Source: Symbiodinium natans
Taxonomy: Eukaryota; Sar; Dinophyceae; Suessiales; Symbiodiniaceae
Assembly: GCA_905221605.1 (NCBI GenBank)
Contig: CAJNDS010000333.1
Coordinates: forward strand, 1 to 64,000
Reading direction: 5' to 3'
Length of the DNA: 64,000 nt
Part shown: positions 29,800 to 41,960 of the stretch, piece by piece
Position numbering within the stretch: the first letter of the stretch is position 1
How the letters are laid out: every line of letters begins with the position of its first letter
Notes under the pieces: generated by a model
Seen by the model: only the letters and a program-made list of their open reading frames with translations
Database searches by the model: none
What the model was told of the DNA's origin: nothing
Position numbers and translations under genes: made by a program

Positions 29800-31800
29800 A
29801 GATTGAATGTCTTTTAGTGTACTAGGTAAGTGCAACCTGACCTCTCAGATGCATCATGAACCCACCGCTGCTATTTCTCAGCCATCTCATGGTACACGTT
29901 AGTTGCAGGCCACTCGATTGAACTGTCAGTTCAAGGTTCAAAGACAAAAATCAGTTCACGTATGCGAAACGCTTTTCATTGTCACCTGTTCGGCTGCCAA
30001 CGGAGTGTGGGATCATGCACAGCTAGCTAGTTGCAATGCAGAGTTCACTCTGCTCAGTACTTGAGACTATCACTTGTGCTTCTTGGCCATGCCCTTGTGT
30101 AGTAGATGTCTTCTGGCGCTGATGTTTGCGATAGCTATGCCAGGCCAGTGTCGATTCACAGAACATGATGCGATATCGCACTTCGGCACGATTCGAAGCG
30201 GCTCATGATTTTTCCGATCAGTGCAGGCACGCCAAGCACGTCGATCCCTTCTCGGCCTTTCCGGCTGCTGTCGGTGGACGACGCGATGAGGTTTTGCTGT
30301 GCCTTGTGATGTGTTGTGTTGTGCATTTTGGTGCTGCTTACGTCTCCGCACCATTACACTAAAGTACTTGTAGTGCAGTAAAGTGCGGGGTTGCACTGAT
30401 CACCAGGATCATGGAGGAGACCGGTCTGCATGTGACCAAGCCCATAGCAGCACCTAACGTTGGGCAATTCTTTTTGTTGATCGTTTTCGAGCTGCTTTCT
30501 GGTTCTGGCATCCGTTCTGTTTTGCAAGGCGGCTCATTGAATTAAGCACCTTGCAAGCCGATGGCTTGCTTGATGAGCAGCTGGGGGTGTTTCAGGTTTC
30601 TGGTTTCGTGGCCTTCGGGTTTGGGGACGTGAAGTCCAAGTTTCGCATGTTCATGACTGTTACTCCTTAAAATAATTGCGGTGGCTTCCTCTTTTCATGC
30701 TACTATCCAGTATCAGCAGCCTCAATTATTACGACTAGTACAAAATTCTATCGCTATCTGTCGCTTTTTCTTGCTACGATTGCAACGGTTTCCCATTAGT
30801 ATCGCATAGTATCACTTTCGCCATTGTCTTAGGACTTCCCCCTCCGGCGGTTATGCGAACCACAATTGAGGTTTTCTGATTTCAATACACAGGAACACCA
30901 CCAAAAGAATCACCAGACCAAAAACGTTCAATCTCTTGTCACTGTCAGCCAGAGTGGAAGCGAGAAACGAGGCCTCTGCTTCAGAGGGCCTTCGGAACAG
31001 CGTTTGGTGTCGAAGCTAAGTTTTCCGGTATGGCCCTTCGGTAAGATTGCACCGCGTGACCTGCTTGCGCTTTCTCATTAGGACCCGGTGCCGGCACGAG
31101 GTGGGGCTCGGGGGTGCCAGGTGGAGCAAAACGGTGCCCAACCGTCTTGTCCATTCGGGTGGTCCTGCCCCCCCCACCCCCCCCCCCCCGCCACACCTAA
31201 GTCATTCTCGCATCGTGAAATAAGGGGGTGTGCGAGGTGTTGCACGCACCCTCTAAGTGCCGCATGGTGGAGCAAGTGGGGCAAGTGGGAACCGCAGACC
31301 AAGTGGGGCAAGTGGTGAGGCAGGCCAATTGGCAAGTGGGGCAAGTGGGCAGGACGATTTTCCGACACGTTCAATTTTAATATTCAACTTTACACCATAG
31401 CTGCTTAGCCCTAAACATCACAAGCCTAAGCCCTCTTCAAAGCTCTTGAAGCAATCCCCACTCTATCCCCCATATTACCAAGAAGGTTAAAAGGATGGCA
31501 AGAGGGCTTCAAGAGTTCGAAGATGCGAGGTTCTTTCGGGTTCCCTGGAGTGGTCTGACCGATTTCCGGCTTTGTTTCAATAATGTTAGGGGGTGGGGGT
31601 GGCCCTTTGTTTCCAGTTCCCGCGAGCTGAAATTTAGACTACAGTTGCAAGGACGGATACTTGGACGTGCACCATCTTTCTCAGGGCAAGGACTGATGCG
31701 CTGCAGGGCACTGCCCTTTTGCCGTCCTTCAGATGTCGCAGAAGTAGGCTGCGGAAAGGTGGACTGCCAAGATTCGACATTTTCCCTCATCCCTGTGCGG
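29800..31800. other. No convincing gene; poly-C tract and AAGTGGGGC words
   Basis: Mostly featureless. A C-rich run lies at 31168-31190, and AAGTGGGGC-type words repeat at about 31266-31350. The 148-codon plus ORF at 31495-31941 has unremarkable composition and low credibility. Confidence 0.4.
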
Positions 31801-31823
31801 CAGCATGCGATCCGCATGCAGAG

Positions 31824-31915
31824 GACATGGCCGAACGCTTGGCTGCTGCCCTCAACGCAGCTATTGTCAATATCCGCCAGCGACTGGGCAAAACGCTGCC
31901 ATTCGGATCATGCGC
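31824..31915 (+). CDS. Candidate exon, helical
   Basis: MAERLAAALNAAIVNIRQRL is read at 31828 onward, an amphipathic helix-like peptide in a different frame from the longer ORF over it. It may be an exon of a plus-strand gene that includes the better supported exons at 33.9-36.4 kb. Weak evidence. Confidence 0.3.
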
Positions 31916-33933
31916 ATGGTTGCGAAGATTGGGGTCGTTGAGTCGTTGATCTTCCACAAAGTTGTGTGCAACATGAGCCTCAGCTCCTAGTAGCTGATAC
32001 CCACATTTCTTTGCTGTCCCTGCCCATTGTTTGACTTACGCCTACTGGCAGTTGTAATCGCTAGGCCACAGACCCGCGCAATACGCCTCGTGCGTTTTTC
32101 AGGCAGCTGCTGTCTACAGGTGAGTATACGAAGGCAGGAGATGACCGTCTCGTTCTGTTGCTGCGTTTGGCTACTGAAACTTCAATATTGACCACCTTGT
32201 GGGATGTGCAAAGCCAGTTCCGTCCTCTCTTCTCTTAGAGGCCGCAGCCCCCTTGCTGCAGCCGCCGGGCGCGCCAAAACCCACTGCAGGCTGTCATGAC
32301 GAGGGTCGAAGACACAAACCTGCAGCATCCACTTGTAGCGAGAAAGTGAATGCAAGCGCATACAAGTGGTCCAGGAGAGGAGCTCTCTCCCAGGACCCTG
32401 GAAGCTGTCGAGTGGGGATTTGTCCACACCTTGGAGGTCAATCGAAGTGACGCAGACTTGACCCTACGGAAGGGCTGGTCTCAAGCCAAATCTTAACGGC
32501 TGAGGCCAAGATCCCGCGAGTGTTCAAGCTTGCTGTCGTTGGAGGGCAGCGACCTCGGAGTGGGTCAGATGCAAAGAGACGCCATGGAAGCGACTGGGCA
32601 CTCAGGGCAAAACCCCAAGCTGCGTTCCATCGCAGGAATGTGTGCAAGCTGCATCATGTTGGGTTGGATGAATCCGAAACGCTGTGGCGGACGCTTATCA
32701 TCCTCGAGACTGTTATTCTGATGCTTTGGAGTTTCGGCAGTTTTTCAGATGAGGTGCTGTGGTGGCAAGACTAAGTCCCGCAAGCACATTGGCGAAGCTC
32801 TAAAGACGAATGATCATCACCTCCGGGTCTTTGCCACTCCGGAGATTGCGACCGTGCTGTTCAAGCAGGTTCTGATCGGCACTGTATTTTGAATGTATAT
32901 TTCCTGGATGTTCTTAGCTGCATTGAAGCATGTTCTCTGAAGCGTTGCAATGCCAGGGAGCCATGAGCGATGGTTCCTTTGCAGGCTTTGTGGCTGAGGA
33001 CAGTGCCCAGTTGCCATTCCTCCTCGATGTCCATATTCAACACGCATTGCTGTCTTAGAGGCAACCCATGCTGGAATGCTTGGCAGGAACTTGCCTGATG
33101 CTCTTTTGAGCCCTGCAGGAGTACACTGAGTTCGTCATACAGTCTGCGATTCTGCAGTTTGTTTTCGAAGGTCAGGGAGTAGACATGATGATGGCAGATG
33201 CAACCAGGACGTGACTTGCCCTGTCTAGGCATTTGGGCTCAGGGTGCTGCGCTGTCCCTGCACTCCTCCGACTATGCAGCTGCTTGACAGCACTGCTTGC
33301 ACTAAGACTGGATGTGAAAGACACCCTTCCTTCGAGTCGTTGTTGTTTATTGAGTCGAAAGCCGGCATCAGCGGCAATCCATAGCAAACTTGAGCCCAGA
33401 CAAAAGAGGGCATGGGAGAGCAGCAAGTCAGCATCTGGCAGCATCAGCTACAACCTCCAAGACAACACCATGACAAGCCACTGTGATGCGCACTCGGTTG
33501 GTACTTCTTGCTGTGACTGTTTGAAAAGCAATGAAGCACGTCAATAACTAGAAGCACGGGCGCAACTTCTCAGTCGAAGTAGTAGGGTGAAACGGTGGAA
33601 AACCACTTCAGGTGCTCATGACGGACCGAGATGCCCTGGATGGCCGGAGCTACACCAGGCACTTTCATGGCCGCCATCGTTGCCAGAATTATTCCACGTG
33701 ACTCCTCGACGCCTTATTCGCAAAACGGCGAGAACAGCAACTATCGACAGTTCCTGTGTCAAGTCTTGAAGTAAAGCTACTCAGAAGCTGCGGGGTTCCT
33801 GTTGTTTGGCTACAGACTGTTCTGCTGCGGCAGATGCAATCCGCGTGAGTTTCTGCTTAGCCACCATCTGAGAGCGCTCTTTGAATGCATCAGAAAGGAT
33901 GAAAGGTTGTAAATGTTCTGTTGTGCTCTGCAG

Positions 33934-34229
33934 GCCCTTGGCCTCATGGGCTCCGATTGGATGGTCCAGGCGATGCCAAGTTCCAAAGCTGTTTCATCTC
34001 CTGCGTGCCTATCCTTGGCAGGCTGCTGGATGAAACAGGAAAGCGCATCCACATACCGAGCCTCGTTGAGTCTGATCTGGCACGGCGTTATGAGATTGGA
34101 GCAGTCTTTTGGCACTCGCTCGCCGACACCAACGGCAAGCTCAATGTGAGCGCCTACGACCGTCGCATGTCTCAAGAATTTCAGTTGCTTGAAGCCTGGG
34201 GTTCTCGACGCTCTTGCCGGAACTCAAGG
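33934..34229 (+). CDS. Well-supported candidate exon, family unrecognised
   Basis: After CTCTGCAG the frame reads FISCVPILGRLLDETGKRIH, then SLVESDLARRYEIGAVFWHS, then KLNVSAYDRRMSQEFQLLEA, nearly 100 codons of natural protein. The 3' junction lies near 34229, just before the minisatellite. The next exon begins after TTTGCAG at 34889, so the 630-bp repeat lies in the intron. The product looks like a globular domain with alternating hydrophobic strands. No named family recognised. Confidence 0.6.
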
Positions 34230-34255
34230 GTCTTTGGGTCCTTCAGTCTTTGCAT

Positions 34256-34884
34256 GTCTTTGCTTCTTTGAGTCTTTGAGTCTTTGAGTCTTTGAGTCTT
34301 TTTGAGTCTTTGAGTCTTTGAGTCTTTGAGTCTTTGAGTCTTTGCGAGTCTTTGCGAGTCTTTGCATGTCTTTGCATGTCTTTGAGTCTTTGAGTCTTTG
34401 CGAGTCTTTGCGAGTCTTTGCGAGTCTTTGCATGTCTTTGCATGTCTTTGAGTCTTTGAGTCTTTGCGAGTCTTTGCGAGTCTTTGCATGTCTTTGCATG
34501 TCTTTGAGTCTTTGAGTCTTTGCGAGTCTTTGCGAGTCTTTGCATGTCTTTGCATGTCTTTGCATGTCTTTGCATGTCTTTGCATGTCTTTGCATGTCTT
34601 TGCATGTCTTTGCACTTTGCATGACTTTGCATGTCTTTGCATGTCTTTGCATGTCTTTGCATGTCTTTGCATGTCTTTGCATGTCTTTGCATGTCTTTGC
34701 ATGTCTTTGCATGTCTTTGCATGTCTTTGCATGTTTGCATGACTTTGCATGTCTTTGCATGTCTTTGCATGTCTTTGCATGTCTTTGCATGTCTTTGCAT
34801 GTCTTTGCATGTCTTTGCATGTCTTTGCATGTCTTTGCATGTCTTTGAGTCTTTGAGTCTTTGAGTCTTTGAGTCTTTGTGTTT
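34256..34884. repeat. Minisatellite of TCTTTGCATG / TCTTTGCGAG / TCTTTGAG units
   Basis: About 630 bp of 8- and 10-bp units. The 5' third shows a higher-order pattern: two or three TCTTTGCGAG, two TCTTTGCATG, two TCTTTGAG, repeated about four times. The 3' part is mainly TCTTTGCATG. It lies between two candidate exons. The three minus frames are open for over 200 codons only because the repeat lacks stops. Confidence 0.95.
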
Positions 34885-34888
34885 GCAG

Positions 34889-35097
34889 GAAGCCGAGCCG
34901 GCACGAGTCCGCCCAGCAGGCGTTCTACAATGACGTGAATGCATCCGAGGCCTTCCCTCAATGCCTCAATGCCTCAGTGTCTGCGTGGAGATGTGTGGAG
35001 GTATACGAAGATGGCTATCCTTCGGACCGCATCATCTGGCGGGCAGCTGAGAGTAGAAAGCGCATGTTGCTCACCAATGTTGCGCCTGCTTTAGTGT
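34889..35097 (+). CDS. Well-supported candidate exon downstream of the minisatellite
   Basis: After TTTGCAG the frame reads ESAQQAFYNDVNASEAFPQC, then EVYEDGYPSDRIIWRAAESR, with natural composition to about 35070. A GTCCCC donor-like site near 35097 precedes a C-rich stretch. It probably continues the gene of exon 33934-34229. Confidence 0.55.
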
Positions 35098-35427
35098 GGT
35101 CCCCCGCCACCCCCCCACCCCCCAAACAGTCGAAGCTGGTTTTAGCTTTCTTTAGACGGCTTCATGGTTTTAGTCGGGAGGAATGTATATGAGATAAAAG
35201 GGGCAGCGAGGCCCGCCAATTGATTGGAAGGCACGCCGCACGAAATGTTCTTAGTTCTTACGACACACGCTGGTGGGGTTGCAACACCTCTCGCCTGCAA
35301 AAAACACCCCAAGAAAAGGCCAAATAAAGGGCTCCCAGATAAAGGGCGCAAGCTATTTGGGGAGGGGATTATAGTGGTGAGGAAACCCGAAACCCTCAAC
35401 TTTGACCCATGACCCATATCAGGGCGG

Positions 35428-35502
35428 TGGGTGGGGGGGGGGGAAAGGGGGGAGGGGGGGGGGGTTGGGTGGGGTTGGCAGGGGGGGGTTGGGGGGTTTG
35501 GC
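35428..35502. repeat. G-rich tract
   Basis: A 75-bp run of G blocks (up to 10 Gs) broken by A or T. It could form G-quadruplexes on the plus strand. Similar short G runs occur at 58401-58433. Confidence 0.85.
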
Positions 35503-35945
35503 GTCAGCTTCTTCTTGGGAGCGGCAAACCGTCCCCTTTCAGATCCCGATCGCCAACGGAGGGTACCCATTCCAGGCAGAAAAAGGGGGCCGACATGTGC
35601 CTGCCTTCGGCCCAAGGCCTCAGCGGATTCAGCATCCCAGCGCGTCCCCAAACAAGCACCGTGTCCCCAGCAAGCGCGACTTTCAACAGCGGGCCCCCAC
35701 TAAAGCAGGTGCAACATCATTGCTCACAAAGACTACAATCAGAGTGCAATGTTCGATCTTGTGTCGACTCCGAGTCTTTTTGTTGCTCAACTTTCCTTTG
35801 GGATTAGGCTGTCCAGCCTTCACGACGGTCCACTCGCTCCGAAGCTTCGGAAGTCGCCTGGTCTCTGCATGTCTCTGCTTTCTTTATTTTTGGGGATATT
35901 TTGGGTACCGGTCACACCGTGACCTTGACTGTTTTGCAATCTCAG

Positions 35946-36040
35946 GATTGTCGACTTTGTACAGGAAAGACTCTACACAAAGGAAGACGCCGATCCAAGC
36001 TTGTTCAGTGCCTATGAAAGACAGGCCGGAGGTTTGACAG
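35946..36040 (+). CDS. Candidate exon with clean splice-like ends
   Basis: CTCAG precedes 35946 and GACAG|GTTTCT follows 36040. The frame reads IVDFVQERLYTKEDADPSLF and ends in YERQAGGLT. Clean AG and GT borders and natural composition support a coding exon of the same plus-strand gene as the exons at 33.9 and 34.9 kb. No family recognised. Confidence 0.55.
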
Positions 36041-36123
36041 GTTTCTGCATGGGGTGGAGTCGGGTAGAGTCGGGTAGGGAGAGGCTCTCGGGCCTCACAA
36101 TGCCTCCTGGATGTTTCCTGCAG

Positions 36124-36230
36124 GTGCAGCCTTGGAGCTCCGAGGCCTTCCTGATGTTTGTTGTGATGGTTGCTTTGTCTTTGGCTCAGTTCGGGACCTC
36201 CTGGCGTCCTAGCCGGGAATGTTGTAATGC
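36124..36230 (+). CDS. Candidate exon encoding a hydrophobic helix
   Basis: After TCCTGCAG the frame reads SSEAFLMFVVMVALSLAQFG, a likely membrane segment, followed by SWRPSRE. The 3' junction is uncertain. If joined to the preceding exons the product would carry a transmembrane helix. Confidence 0.45.
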
Positions 36231-36292
36231 TGTGGACGAAAGCTCCAATACGCAACTTCTGGTAGTCTAAGGTTTTCGTTGTGCCATTTCAG

Positions 36293-36353
36293 CTCGCTCC
36301 TCCAGCTGCCTGTGGCGCGAAATGTGCCTTGGTGGACATTGCTGGAGCCGAGG
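36293..36353 (+). CDS. Candidate short exon
   Basis: An AG precedes 36293 and GAGG|GTAAAC follows 36353, a good donor. It reads LAPPAACGAKCALVDIAGAE. It fits the series of plus-strand exons starting at 33.9 kb. A further AG at 36637 may open the next exon, but its frame is unclear. Confidence 0.4.
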
Positions 36354-37156
36354 GTAAACAGTCGAAGTTGCAGATGAGTACGTCGTAGTCTGTCATACCG
36401 AATGATGGATGGGGTGCAGCATGGTGCAGCATGGTGCAGCAGTGGGAGGAGAGTGCTTTTGGCGTCATGTTGCTAAAGTTCCTGGGGCATGAAGCCTGGA
36501 GCGGCTTGTTGACGCTGTGTTGTTGGATGTTGTCTAGTACAATCCTAGTAGTAGCGGAATTCCCCCACATTGTTCCTTGATGTGCCTTTCATGCCTTCTC
36601 CGTTGATGAAATTGCTGCGAGCTCTTCTTGTTCGCAGGCGCGCTCGGAGCCTTTGGACAAGCCTTTGCTTCTGCCGGGATAAAAGCCATGTTGACACAAG
36701 ATGCCTAGTGCGATGCGAATGTGTGTGGGTGATGCGACAGACACACAGCGACAAATGGCCAGGCAGTACTTCCTGGCAGACACTCTGAAGCAGGCACGTA
36801 GGAGACCTTGCATGTCGAAGAGCAATTCTTTGTTCTATTTGTTGTTCCGGGGTGCCTGAAGCCAAAAGTGCATCAGTGCAGGCGTGCAGCTGACGTTGAG
36901 ATGTATGGCCCTGTGTGGCGGTCTGTCTTTGGTACATATGTGTACGTACTGCTATGGTCTAGTATGGAAGTTTTCTCGCTATACACGAGACGAAAGCGAA
37001 AGCGAGACGGTCACCACAAGCGTGCGCTGCCAGTTCCTGCCGCCAAACCGGGACACCTTCACGGCGATGCAACTGGTCTTGGCCTTGAAAGCGTTTTAAC
37101 CTTTTTTTGAGAAGCCATGTTCCCGTCAGACCTGGTTTGCCAGTTTACGCAAAGAC

Positions 37157-37456
37157 TTGCATAAATGCGGTCGAATCCCGGAGATAAGGTTCAAATGTGA
37201 TGCATGTACTGAGAGTTTCGGCGAGATTCGATTCGTCGCCCCCTGGCCCCAATGTTTTCATGAGGCACCAGACGACATCAAGTATGTTGGGTATCTGGCT
37301 CCAGACAAGGTGGGCTGGAATGGTGTGCATGGATGGACAGCGTTAGCAGATGAGGTGAGCTTGCGCCGTGCGTGGAAGACTTGGGGGCAGGAGAAGAGTC
37401 CAATCAGGTTGACGGAGTGGGTCGTCCTTGGCCCCGTCGCTCCCTCGGGAGTTTAG
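37157..37456 (+). CDS. Candidate exon or short ORF, unrecognised
   Basis: The frame is open for 99 codons and reads naturally: FKCDACTESFGEIRFVAPWP, then HEAPDDIKYVGYLAPDKVGW. Sequence after GAT GAG at 37354 could be intron, since GAG|GTGAGC is a good donor, or coding to the TAG at 37454. A CxxC pair occurs near residue 14. No family recognised. Beyond it the sequence becomes AT-richer with no ORF. Confidence 0.45.
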   Translation: MHKCGRIPEIRFKCDACTESFGEIRFVAPWPQCFHEAPDDIKYVGYLAPDKVGWNGVHGWTALADEVSLRRAWKTWGQEKSPIRLTEWVVLGPVAPSGV

Positions 37457-37459
37457 AAT

Positions 37460-39130
37460 GCCGATATGGGGTATTGTTACGATATGTTATGATAGAACGG
37501 ATATTGTTGAATGACAGTCGGACTTCATGGCACCATCATAATAGACGGCCCTTGGGAAAAGGCGCCATCTTCTCTTGCATTTCAGAGGAAGGCCTTAAAA
37601 AAAAGCAAGAGCTCCCTCGAAAGTTGGATGTGAGGACATTCATGCGTCTACAACCTTAACATTATGAGTGTGAAAGAGGTGAATGTACTGTCGATCCGGG
37701 GCTAGTTCGCCTGTCATGTAGTTCATTGGTACGGGATTCATGGGCAAGACTGACAGGTGGGATGGATTCCGGGTCTTTTCGAGAGGTTGTGCTGGGTCTT
37801 TTTCATAGGTTCACCACTGATGGTACCTTCATGACCCACATAAAGATAGGAAGCTTCCCCACAATTCATGCGACACCAGTAGTAACAATATTGTTTGGAA
37901 AGGATTTCGATCTGCCAGGTCTTTTGGCGTGTTCACTTCCGCCGTGCATTTCGTTCACATTGTTCACTCATTTACCCTTTATTCACACGATTACACTCAT
38001 ACTGTAATAAGAATGCGAAGAGAGCACTAATATTGTTTTTGCAAGCGAATGCAACGCATACGCACGAAAGACGGTATTGTCCAGGCGAAGTGAGCAAGAG
38101 TGCTTAACAAAGACATTTATTATAACGGCGCATTAATGGTGTTCATTTAGTATAGTATTCTTGTATCCCGCACAATATTTGTATTATCAAAAGCGCGGCA
38201 ACAATATAATTCATGTCTCACTTCGTTCATCTAGTAGTCCCAGTTCATTTTCGGAGAGATGCCTGTAGACAATTCCTTCACAACCAACACGAGCATTGTG
38301 TTGGCATATGGGGCGCGCTGTGGTGCTAAGCTCCACCAACACCCTCGTGCAAGCGTACCTTTCAGAACATGCCGACAAGCCACTGTTGCAACAAACCCAG
38401 AAATCCTTCCAAACCCGTCGTACAGCATTGCTGCATAACCCCTGGGACTCCTTTTCCCAAACACTTCATGCGAGCATTGTGTTTGCGTGTTAAATCTGAT
38501 TAAATCTGTGTAAGCTTAAGCTGGGGCTGCGCCGCTGCCGCCCCCCCCCAATCCCACCGCCTTTTCAAGGCGTGCAAGTTTTCTTGTACGAACGCCATGC
38601 TACAAGAGGAAACCCATCATTCGAGCATTCTGTGCCTCACGTTCTAAGTCCCTCGCACGAGCGTTGTGTTTGTACATGGGGCGCGGGAGGTGCTGCGCCC
38701 CCGCCGCCCCCAAATGGCCCAACCCCTCCGCTCGCTAAAGCCGTGCAATCTTGCTTTTCAGGAACATCATGACACCAGAAGGAGTTGCTGCACATAGATT
38801 CGTAATCCTTTCCCACTTTGTCATACGAGCATGCGGCAAAATCCTCAGACCCCTTTCGAAACGAAACCTTTGCCCCCCTGTGTGCTTTCGCCGTGCAATC
38901 TTCCGTTTAAGAACATCATGCCACACATGGTTTCGAAGAAAGAGTATAGAGAATACATCCCTTTTCCCTCCCAACAAACCAGAGAAGGCAAGATTTGGCG
39001 AAATAATCAGAAGCTTCCCTACAAAATCATGAAGGAGAGCGCTCCCTATTCTCCCCCCAAAATACCTCAAACATTGAGGACACAGAGGTTAGTTGGAAAA
39101 AACCAAGGAAAAAGGAAAACAAGGTCACGC
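37460..39130. repeat. AT-richer block with degenerate tandem repeats
   Basis: A unit of roughly 150-225 bp recurs. One anchor, CACGAGCATTGTGTT-like, is at 38288, 38469, 38656 and 38823. A second, CGTGCAATCTT...AGAACATCATG-like, is at 38346, 38571, 38742 and 38892. Copies are diverged and contain C-rich runs. No convincing gene. Confidence 0.55.
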
Positions 39131-39699
39131 TGCTGTTAGCGGCCGTGGACCGTCTGCACGAGGAAATGTGATTTTAACTTGAGAGGGGCTTTTGGAAGAC
39201 ATTCATTGTAGGACTTTCAGTGGCTCTAATGCGCTCGTTCAAACTTACCACGCCTGCCAGTGTTTTCAGCGTTTTCCAGTCGTCATGTCTGGGTTACGTT
39301 TATGTGTTTTTTGGGGCGGTTTTTGGAGTTTGTGCTTTCGGAGTGTGGAGGCACGTGTCAAGGCATTGCTGTAACCACGAAACCTGTAACCATAAAAGTA
39401 ATTCCTGCAATGTTGAACGGGTTTGGGGAGGTCAGGGTTTAGGTTGAGGGCTTTGGGTGGGCTTGCACTGTCTTTTTAAGGGGAGGGAACGGGTTTGGAA
39501 AGGTCAGGGTTTAGGTTGATGGCTTTGGCCTTGCGCAGAGATGTTAAAACCGCAACACCGCTAGTGTTCTGGAGAGTTTGGGTACCTTCACAAATTGAAG
39601 GTTACTAGTTTGCACCGGCCAATGCTTTCGATAGTCGCTTGACCCGGAAGCCACTACGGAGAAACGAGTCGTCAAGATGGGTGCAAATGCCCACAACCA

Positions 39700-41440
39700 A
39701 CCTCACTCTGCCCTCCTCCCCTCCCCCTCCCCACTGTCTCCCCCCCCCCTCCCCCACCCCTTCCCTTCCACCCCCCCCCCTCTCCCCCCTCCATTCCCTG
39801 CAAAAGCTTCAACCCTCCCCGAAACAGCTTGAAATCAGCGTTTTCCCGCGCGTGAGCGAAAACAACTGGAGAACGGTTGTCCCGAAAGCATTTTCAAGAC
39901 CTCGCGTCAAGCCATCCATCCATGCATCATCCATCGCGACATCCATCCATGCATCAACGATAACGAAGAACCTCCCACGCGCCAGGCAACGCCGGAACAC
40001 GCAGAGGGTTGTCGTTCGCCGACGAAAATGCGAACGCCTCCCAGCGCGAATTTTGGCCAACCCTACCTCGTGCTTTAAATCATATTAGTTTAAGGAGGAA
40101 GAAAGAGCGAATCCATGAAATCCATCACGCCATCCATGCATGCATCATCCATAACGACATCCATCACGACATCCAGAAAACGAAAGCTCTCCCCGAAGAC
40201 CACCTCCGCTGAAAAGCCCTCCACCATGCTTTCGGGAACAATGCACAAAAGGAGAGCCCACCAAATGTGACCCAGGTCAGTGAGGTCATGAAGTATGACT
40301 TCAAGAATCAATGTGAGGCCGGTTTTGTTGTGGTAAGATCATGGAAGTGATGTCGTGAACAGAACGCGGCCTGCCAGTTGATACAAGCCACAGGTCTATG
40401 CCGTGAATCCGTGCTTCAGGCAGCAAGAGCACTTGGCGAGCTGGTGAAAGCCATGATTTTGTTCATGAGTCAGATGGTCTTGTGATGTGTACGAGAAGCT
40501 GCTGTTCTGTGGCTTGGTCTCTAGTCCAGAGTGTTGTCGAGACAGGCAGTGGCAAAAGGACGTCGACAAGGTGATTCCGCTCAAAGCATTTGCCCTGGCC
40601 AGGGATGGGGCAGCAACAGGCAAGCCGCGATTCTGGACTGTGTATCCATGTCCTCGGACTAGGTCCGCACACAAGTCTCATGCTCATGCTTGCGTTCTGA
40701 GGATATACACGTTGGGGTCGTCGCCTCTGGCACGGCTGTGTGCTTCTCAGTGAGTAGGGAAAGGCACAAAAGAAGTCCGTCGTGGATGCCCGATTCTGTC
40801 AGTGTTTCAGAGCATGTGGCTTCGTGACACAATTTCCATCTCCTTCTTGTCTCAGAAACGCCTGGGGAAGAAGATCTTCATCCAGGGCCTCGCGCAAGTG
40901 TCTGCTGTTCTCGGCTTAGACTGCCCATGTACACAAGGGCTGCGAAAACCGTAGAGCTCATAGAGCAAACATGATCAAACACTGTCCCAAACACAAGTGC
41001 AGGCTTTGTGATGATGTCGCACAGTCACATCATTCTTTCCTCGATCTGCATCCTGAAAGTAGACAGGTGAGGGTTTGGGGGATTCTGAAGTTGTCCTAGA
41101 AGGTTTTCAGGCGTGTTCCAGTGAACAGAACTGTGCCATCGCTGTGCTTGTCTGGGAGTCCAGGGCACCGAATTTACCTTGGCGGGTTGCGCAGGGAAGC
41201 GTTGCGTGGGGAAGCTAGCGCTGCTCAGATGCTATAGGCGTGTTCGGCAGGCTTCTGTTTGAAACACTTGTGGCTATATTGGTTTTCATGGTGATCTGTG
41301 GCAAGGCCCTCACAGCTGATGGCCTGGTTCTCAGATGGAACGTCAGTGCAAGGCAGCCTTCACTGGCCGTGGTGATGGTAGGGCAGTGTACGGGGTCAGT
41401 AATGGTCAGTACACGTATCTCTAAGCATGCCATGGCTGCA
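39700..41440. other. Non-coding stretch with C/T tract and ATCC words
   Basis: A long C/T tract runs from 39708 to 39795. Two diverged copies of a CATCCATGCATCATCC...CGACATCC segment lie at about 39913-39970 and 40128-40180. No convincing ORF was seen. Confidence 0.45.
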
Positions 41441-41475
41441 AAGTAGTTAATACCATAGTTTTCAAACGCCTCGTG

Positions 41476-41800
41476 TTCCCCACCCTCGGTGTGGGGTTGT
41501 CAGCTTTCGACTCAGATGCTCTCCTCCGAGTCTCCTGTACTCCTCGCCCGGGCCTCCGCCCCTGAAGTGCCAACCGCAGAGAATCCCGCAGAGAAGGACA
41601 AAAATCTGCAATCCCGCAGTGTCCTTGGAACGCATACCCCCCAAAAAACCCCACAAGTATCTCTGGAGTGTCCACCTCCAGAGAAGCCCATGGAGCATGT
41701 CTGTGGAGTGCTCGCCCTCAGAGAATCCCGCCCGCAGAGAGTATCAAGAATGCCCACCGCAGAATCCAAGAGCTGCGGATGCTCGGGAAGAGGCGCTTCA
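41476..41800. repeat. Dispersed repeat, copy 1
   Basis: CCACCCTCGGTGTGGGGTTG followed by a CTCCTGTACTCCTCGCC-like block, then repeated GAATCCCGCAGAGAA-type words. A diverged copy lies at 49460-49850 in the same orientation. Confidence 0.5.
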
Positions 41801-41960
41801 CGGTCCTGGCAGTCCCATATCGACCCATACCGATTTGCTACAGTCATGGCTGCAGAAAACGTCGTTTTGTTATTGATGCACTTCCACTTCAATTTCGTGC
41901 AGTTTGGAACTTTTCTGTTGACAGCATTGGTTCATATCGATTCATTTGTGCACTTCTCAG

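Noticed and set aside
34181-34961. Three minus-strand ORFs of 219-245 codons rich in KTCKDMQRHA
   Set aside because: Direct translation of the 10-bp minisatellite; open in all three frames.
37160-37182. tRNA T-arm-like GGTCGAATCCCG
   Set aside because: No acceptor stem, D-arm or anticodon arm can be built upstream.
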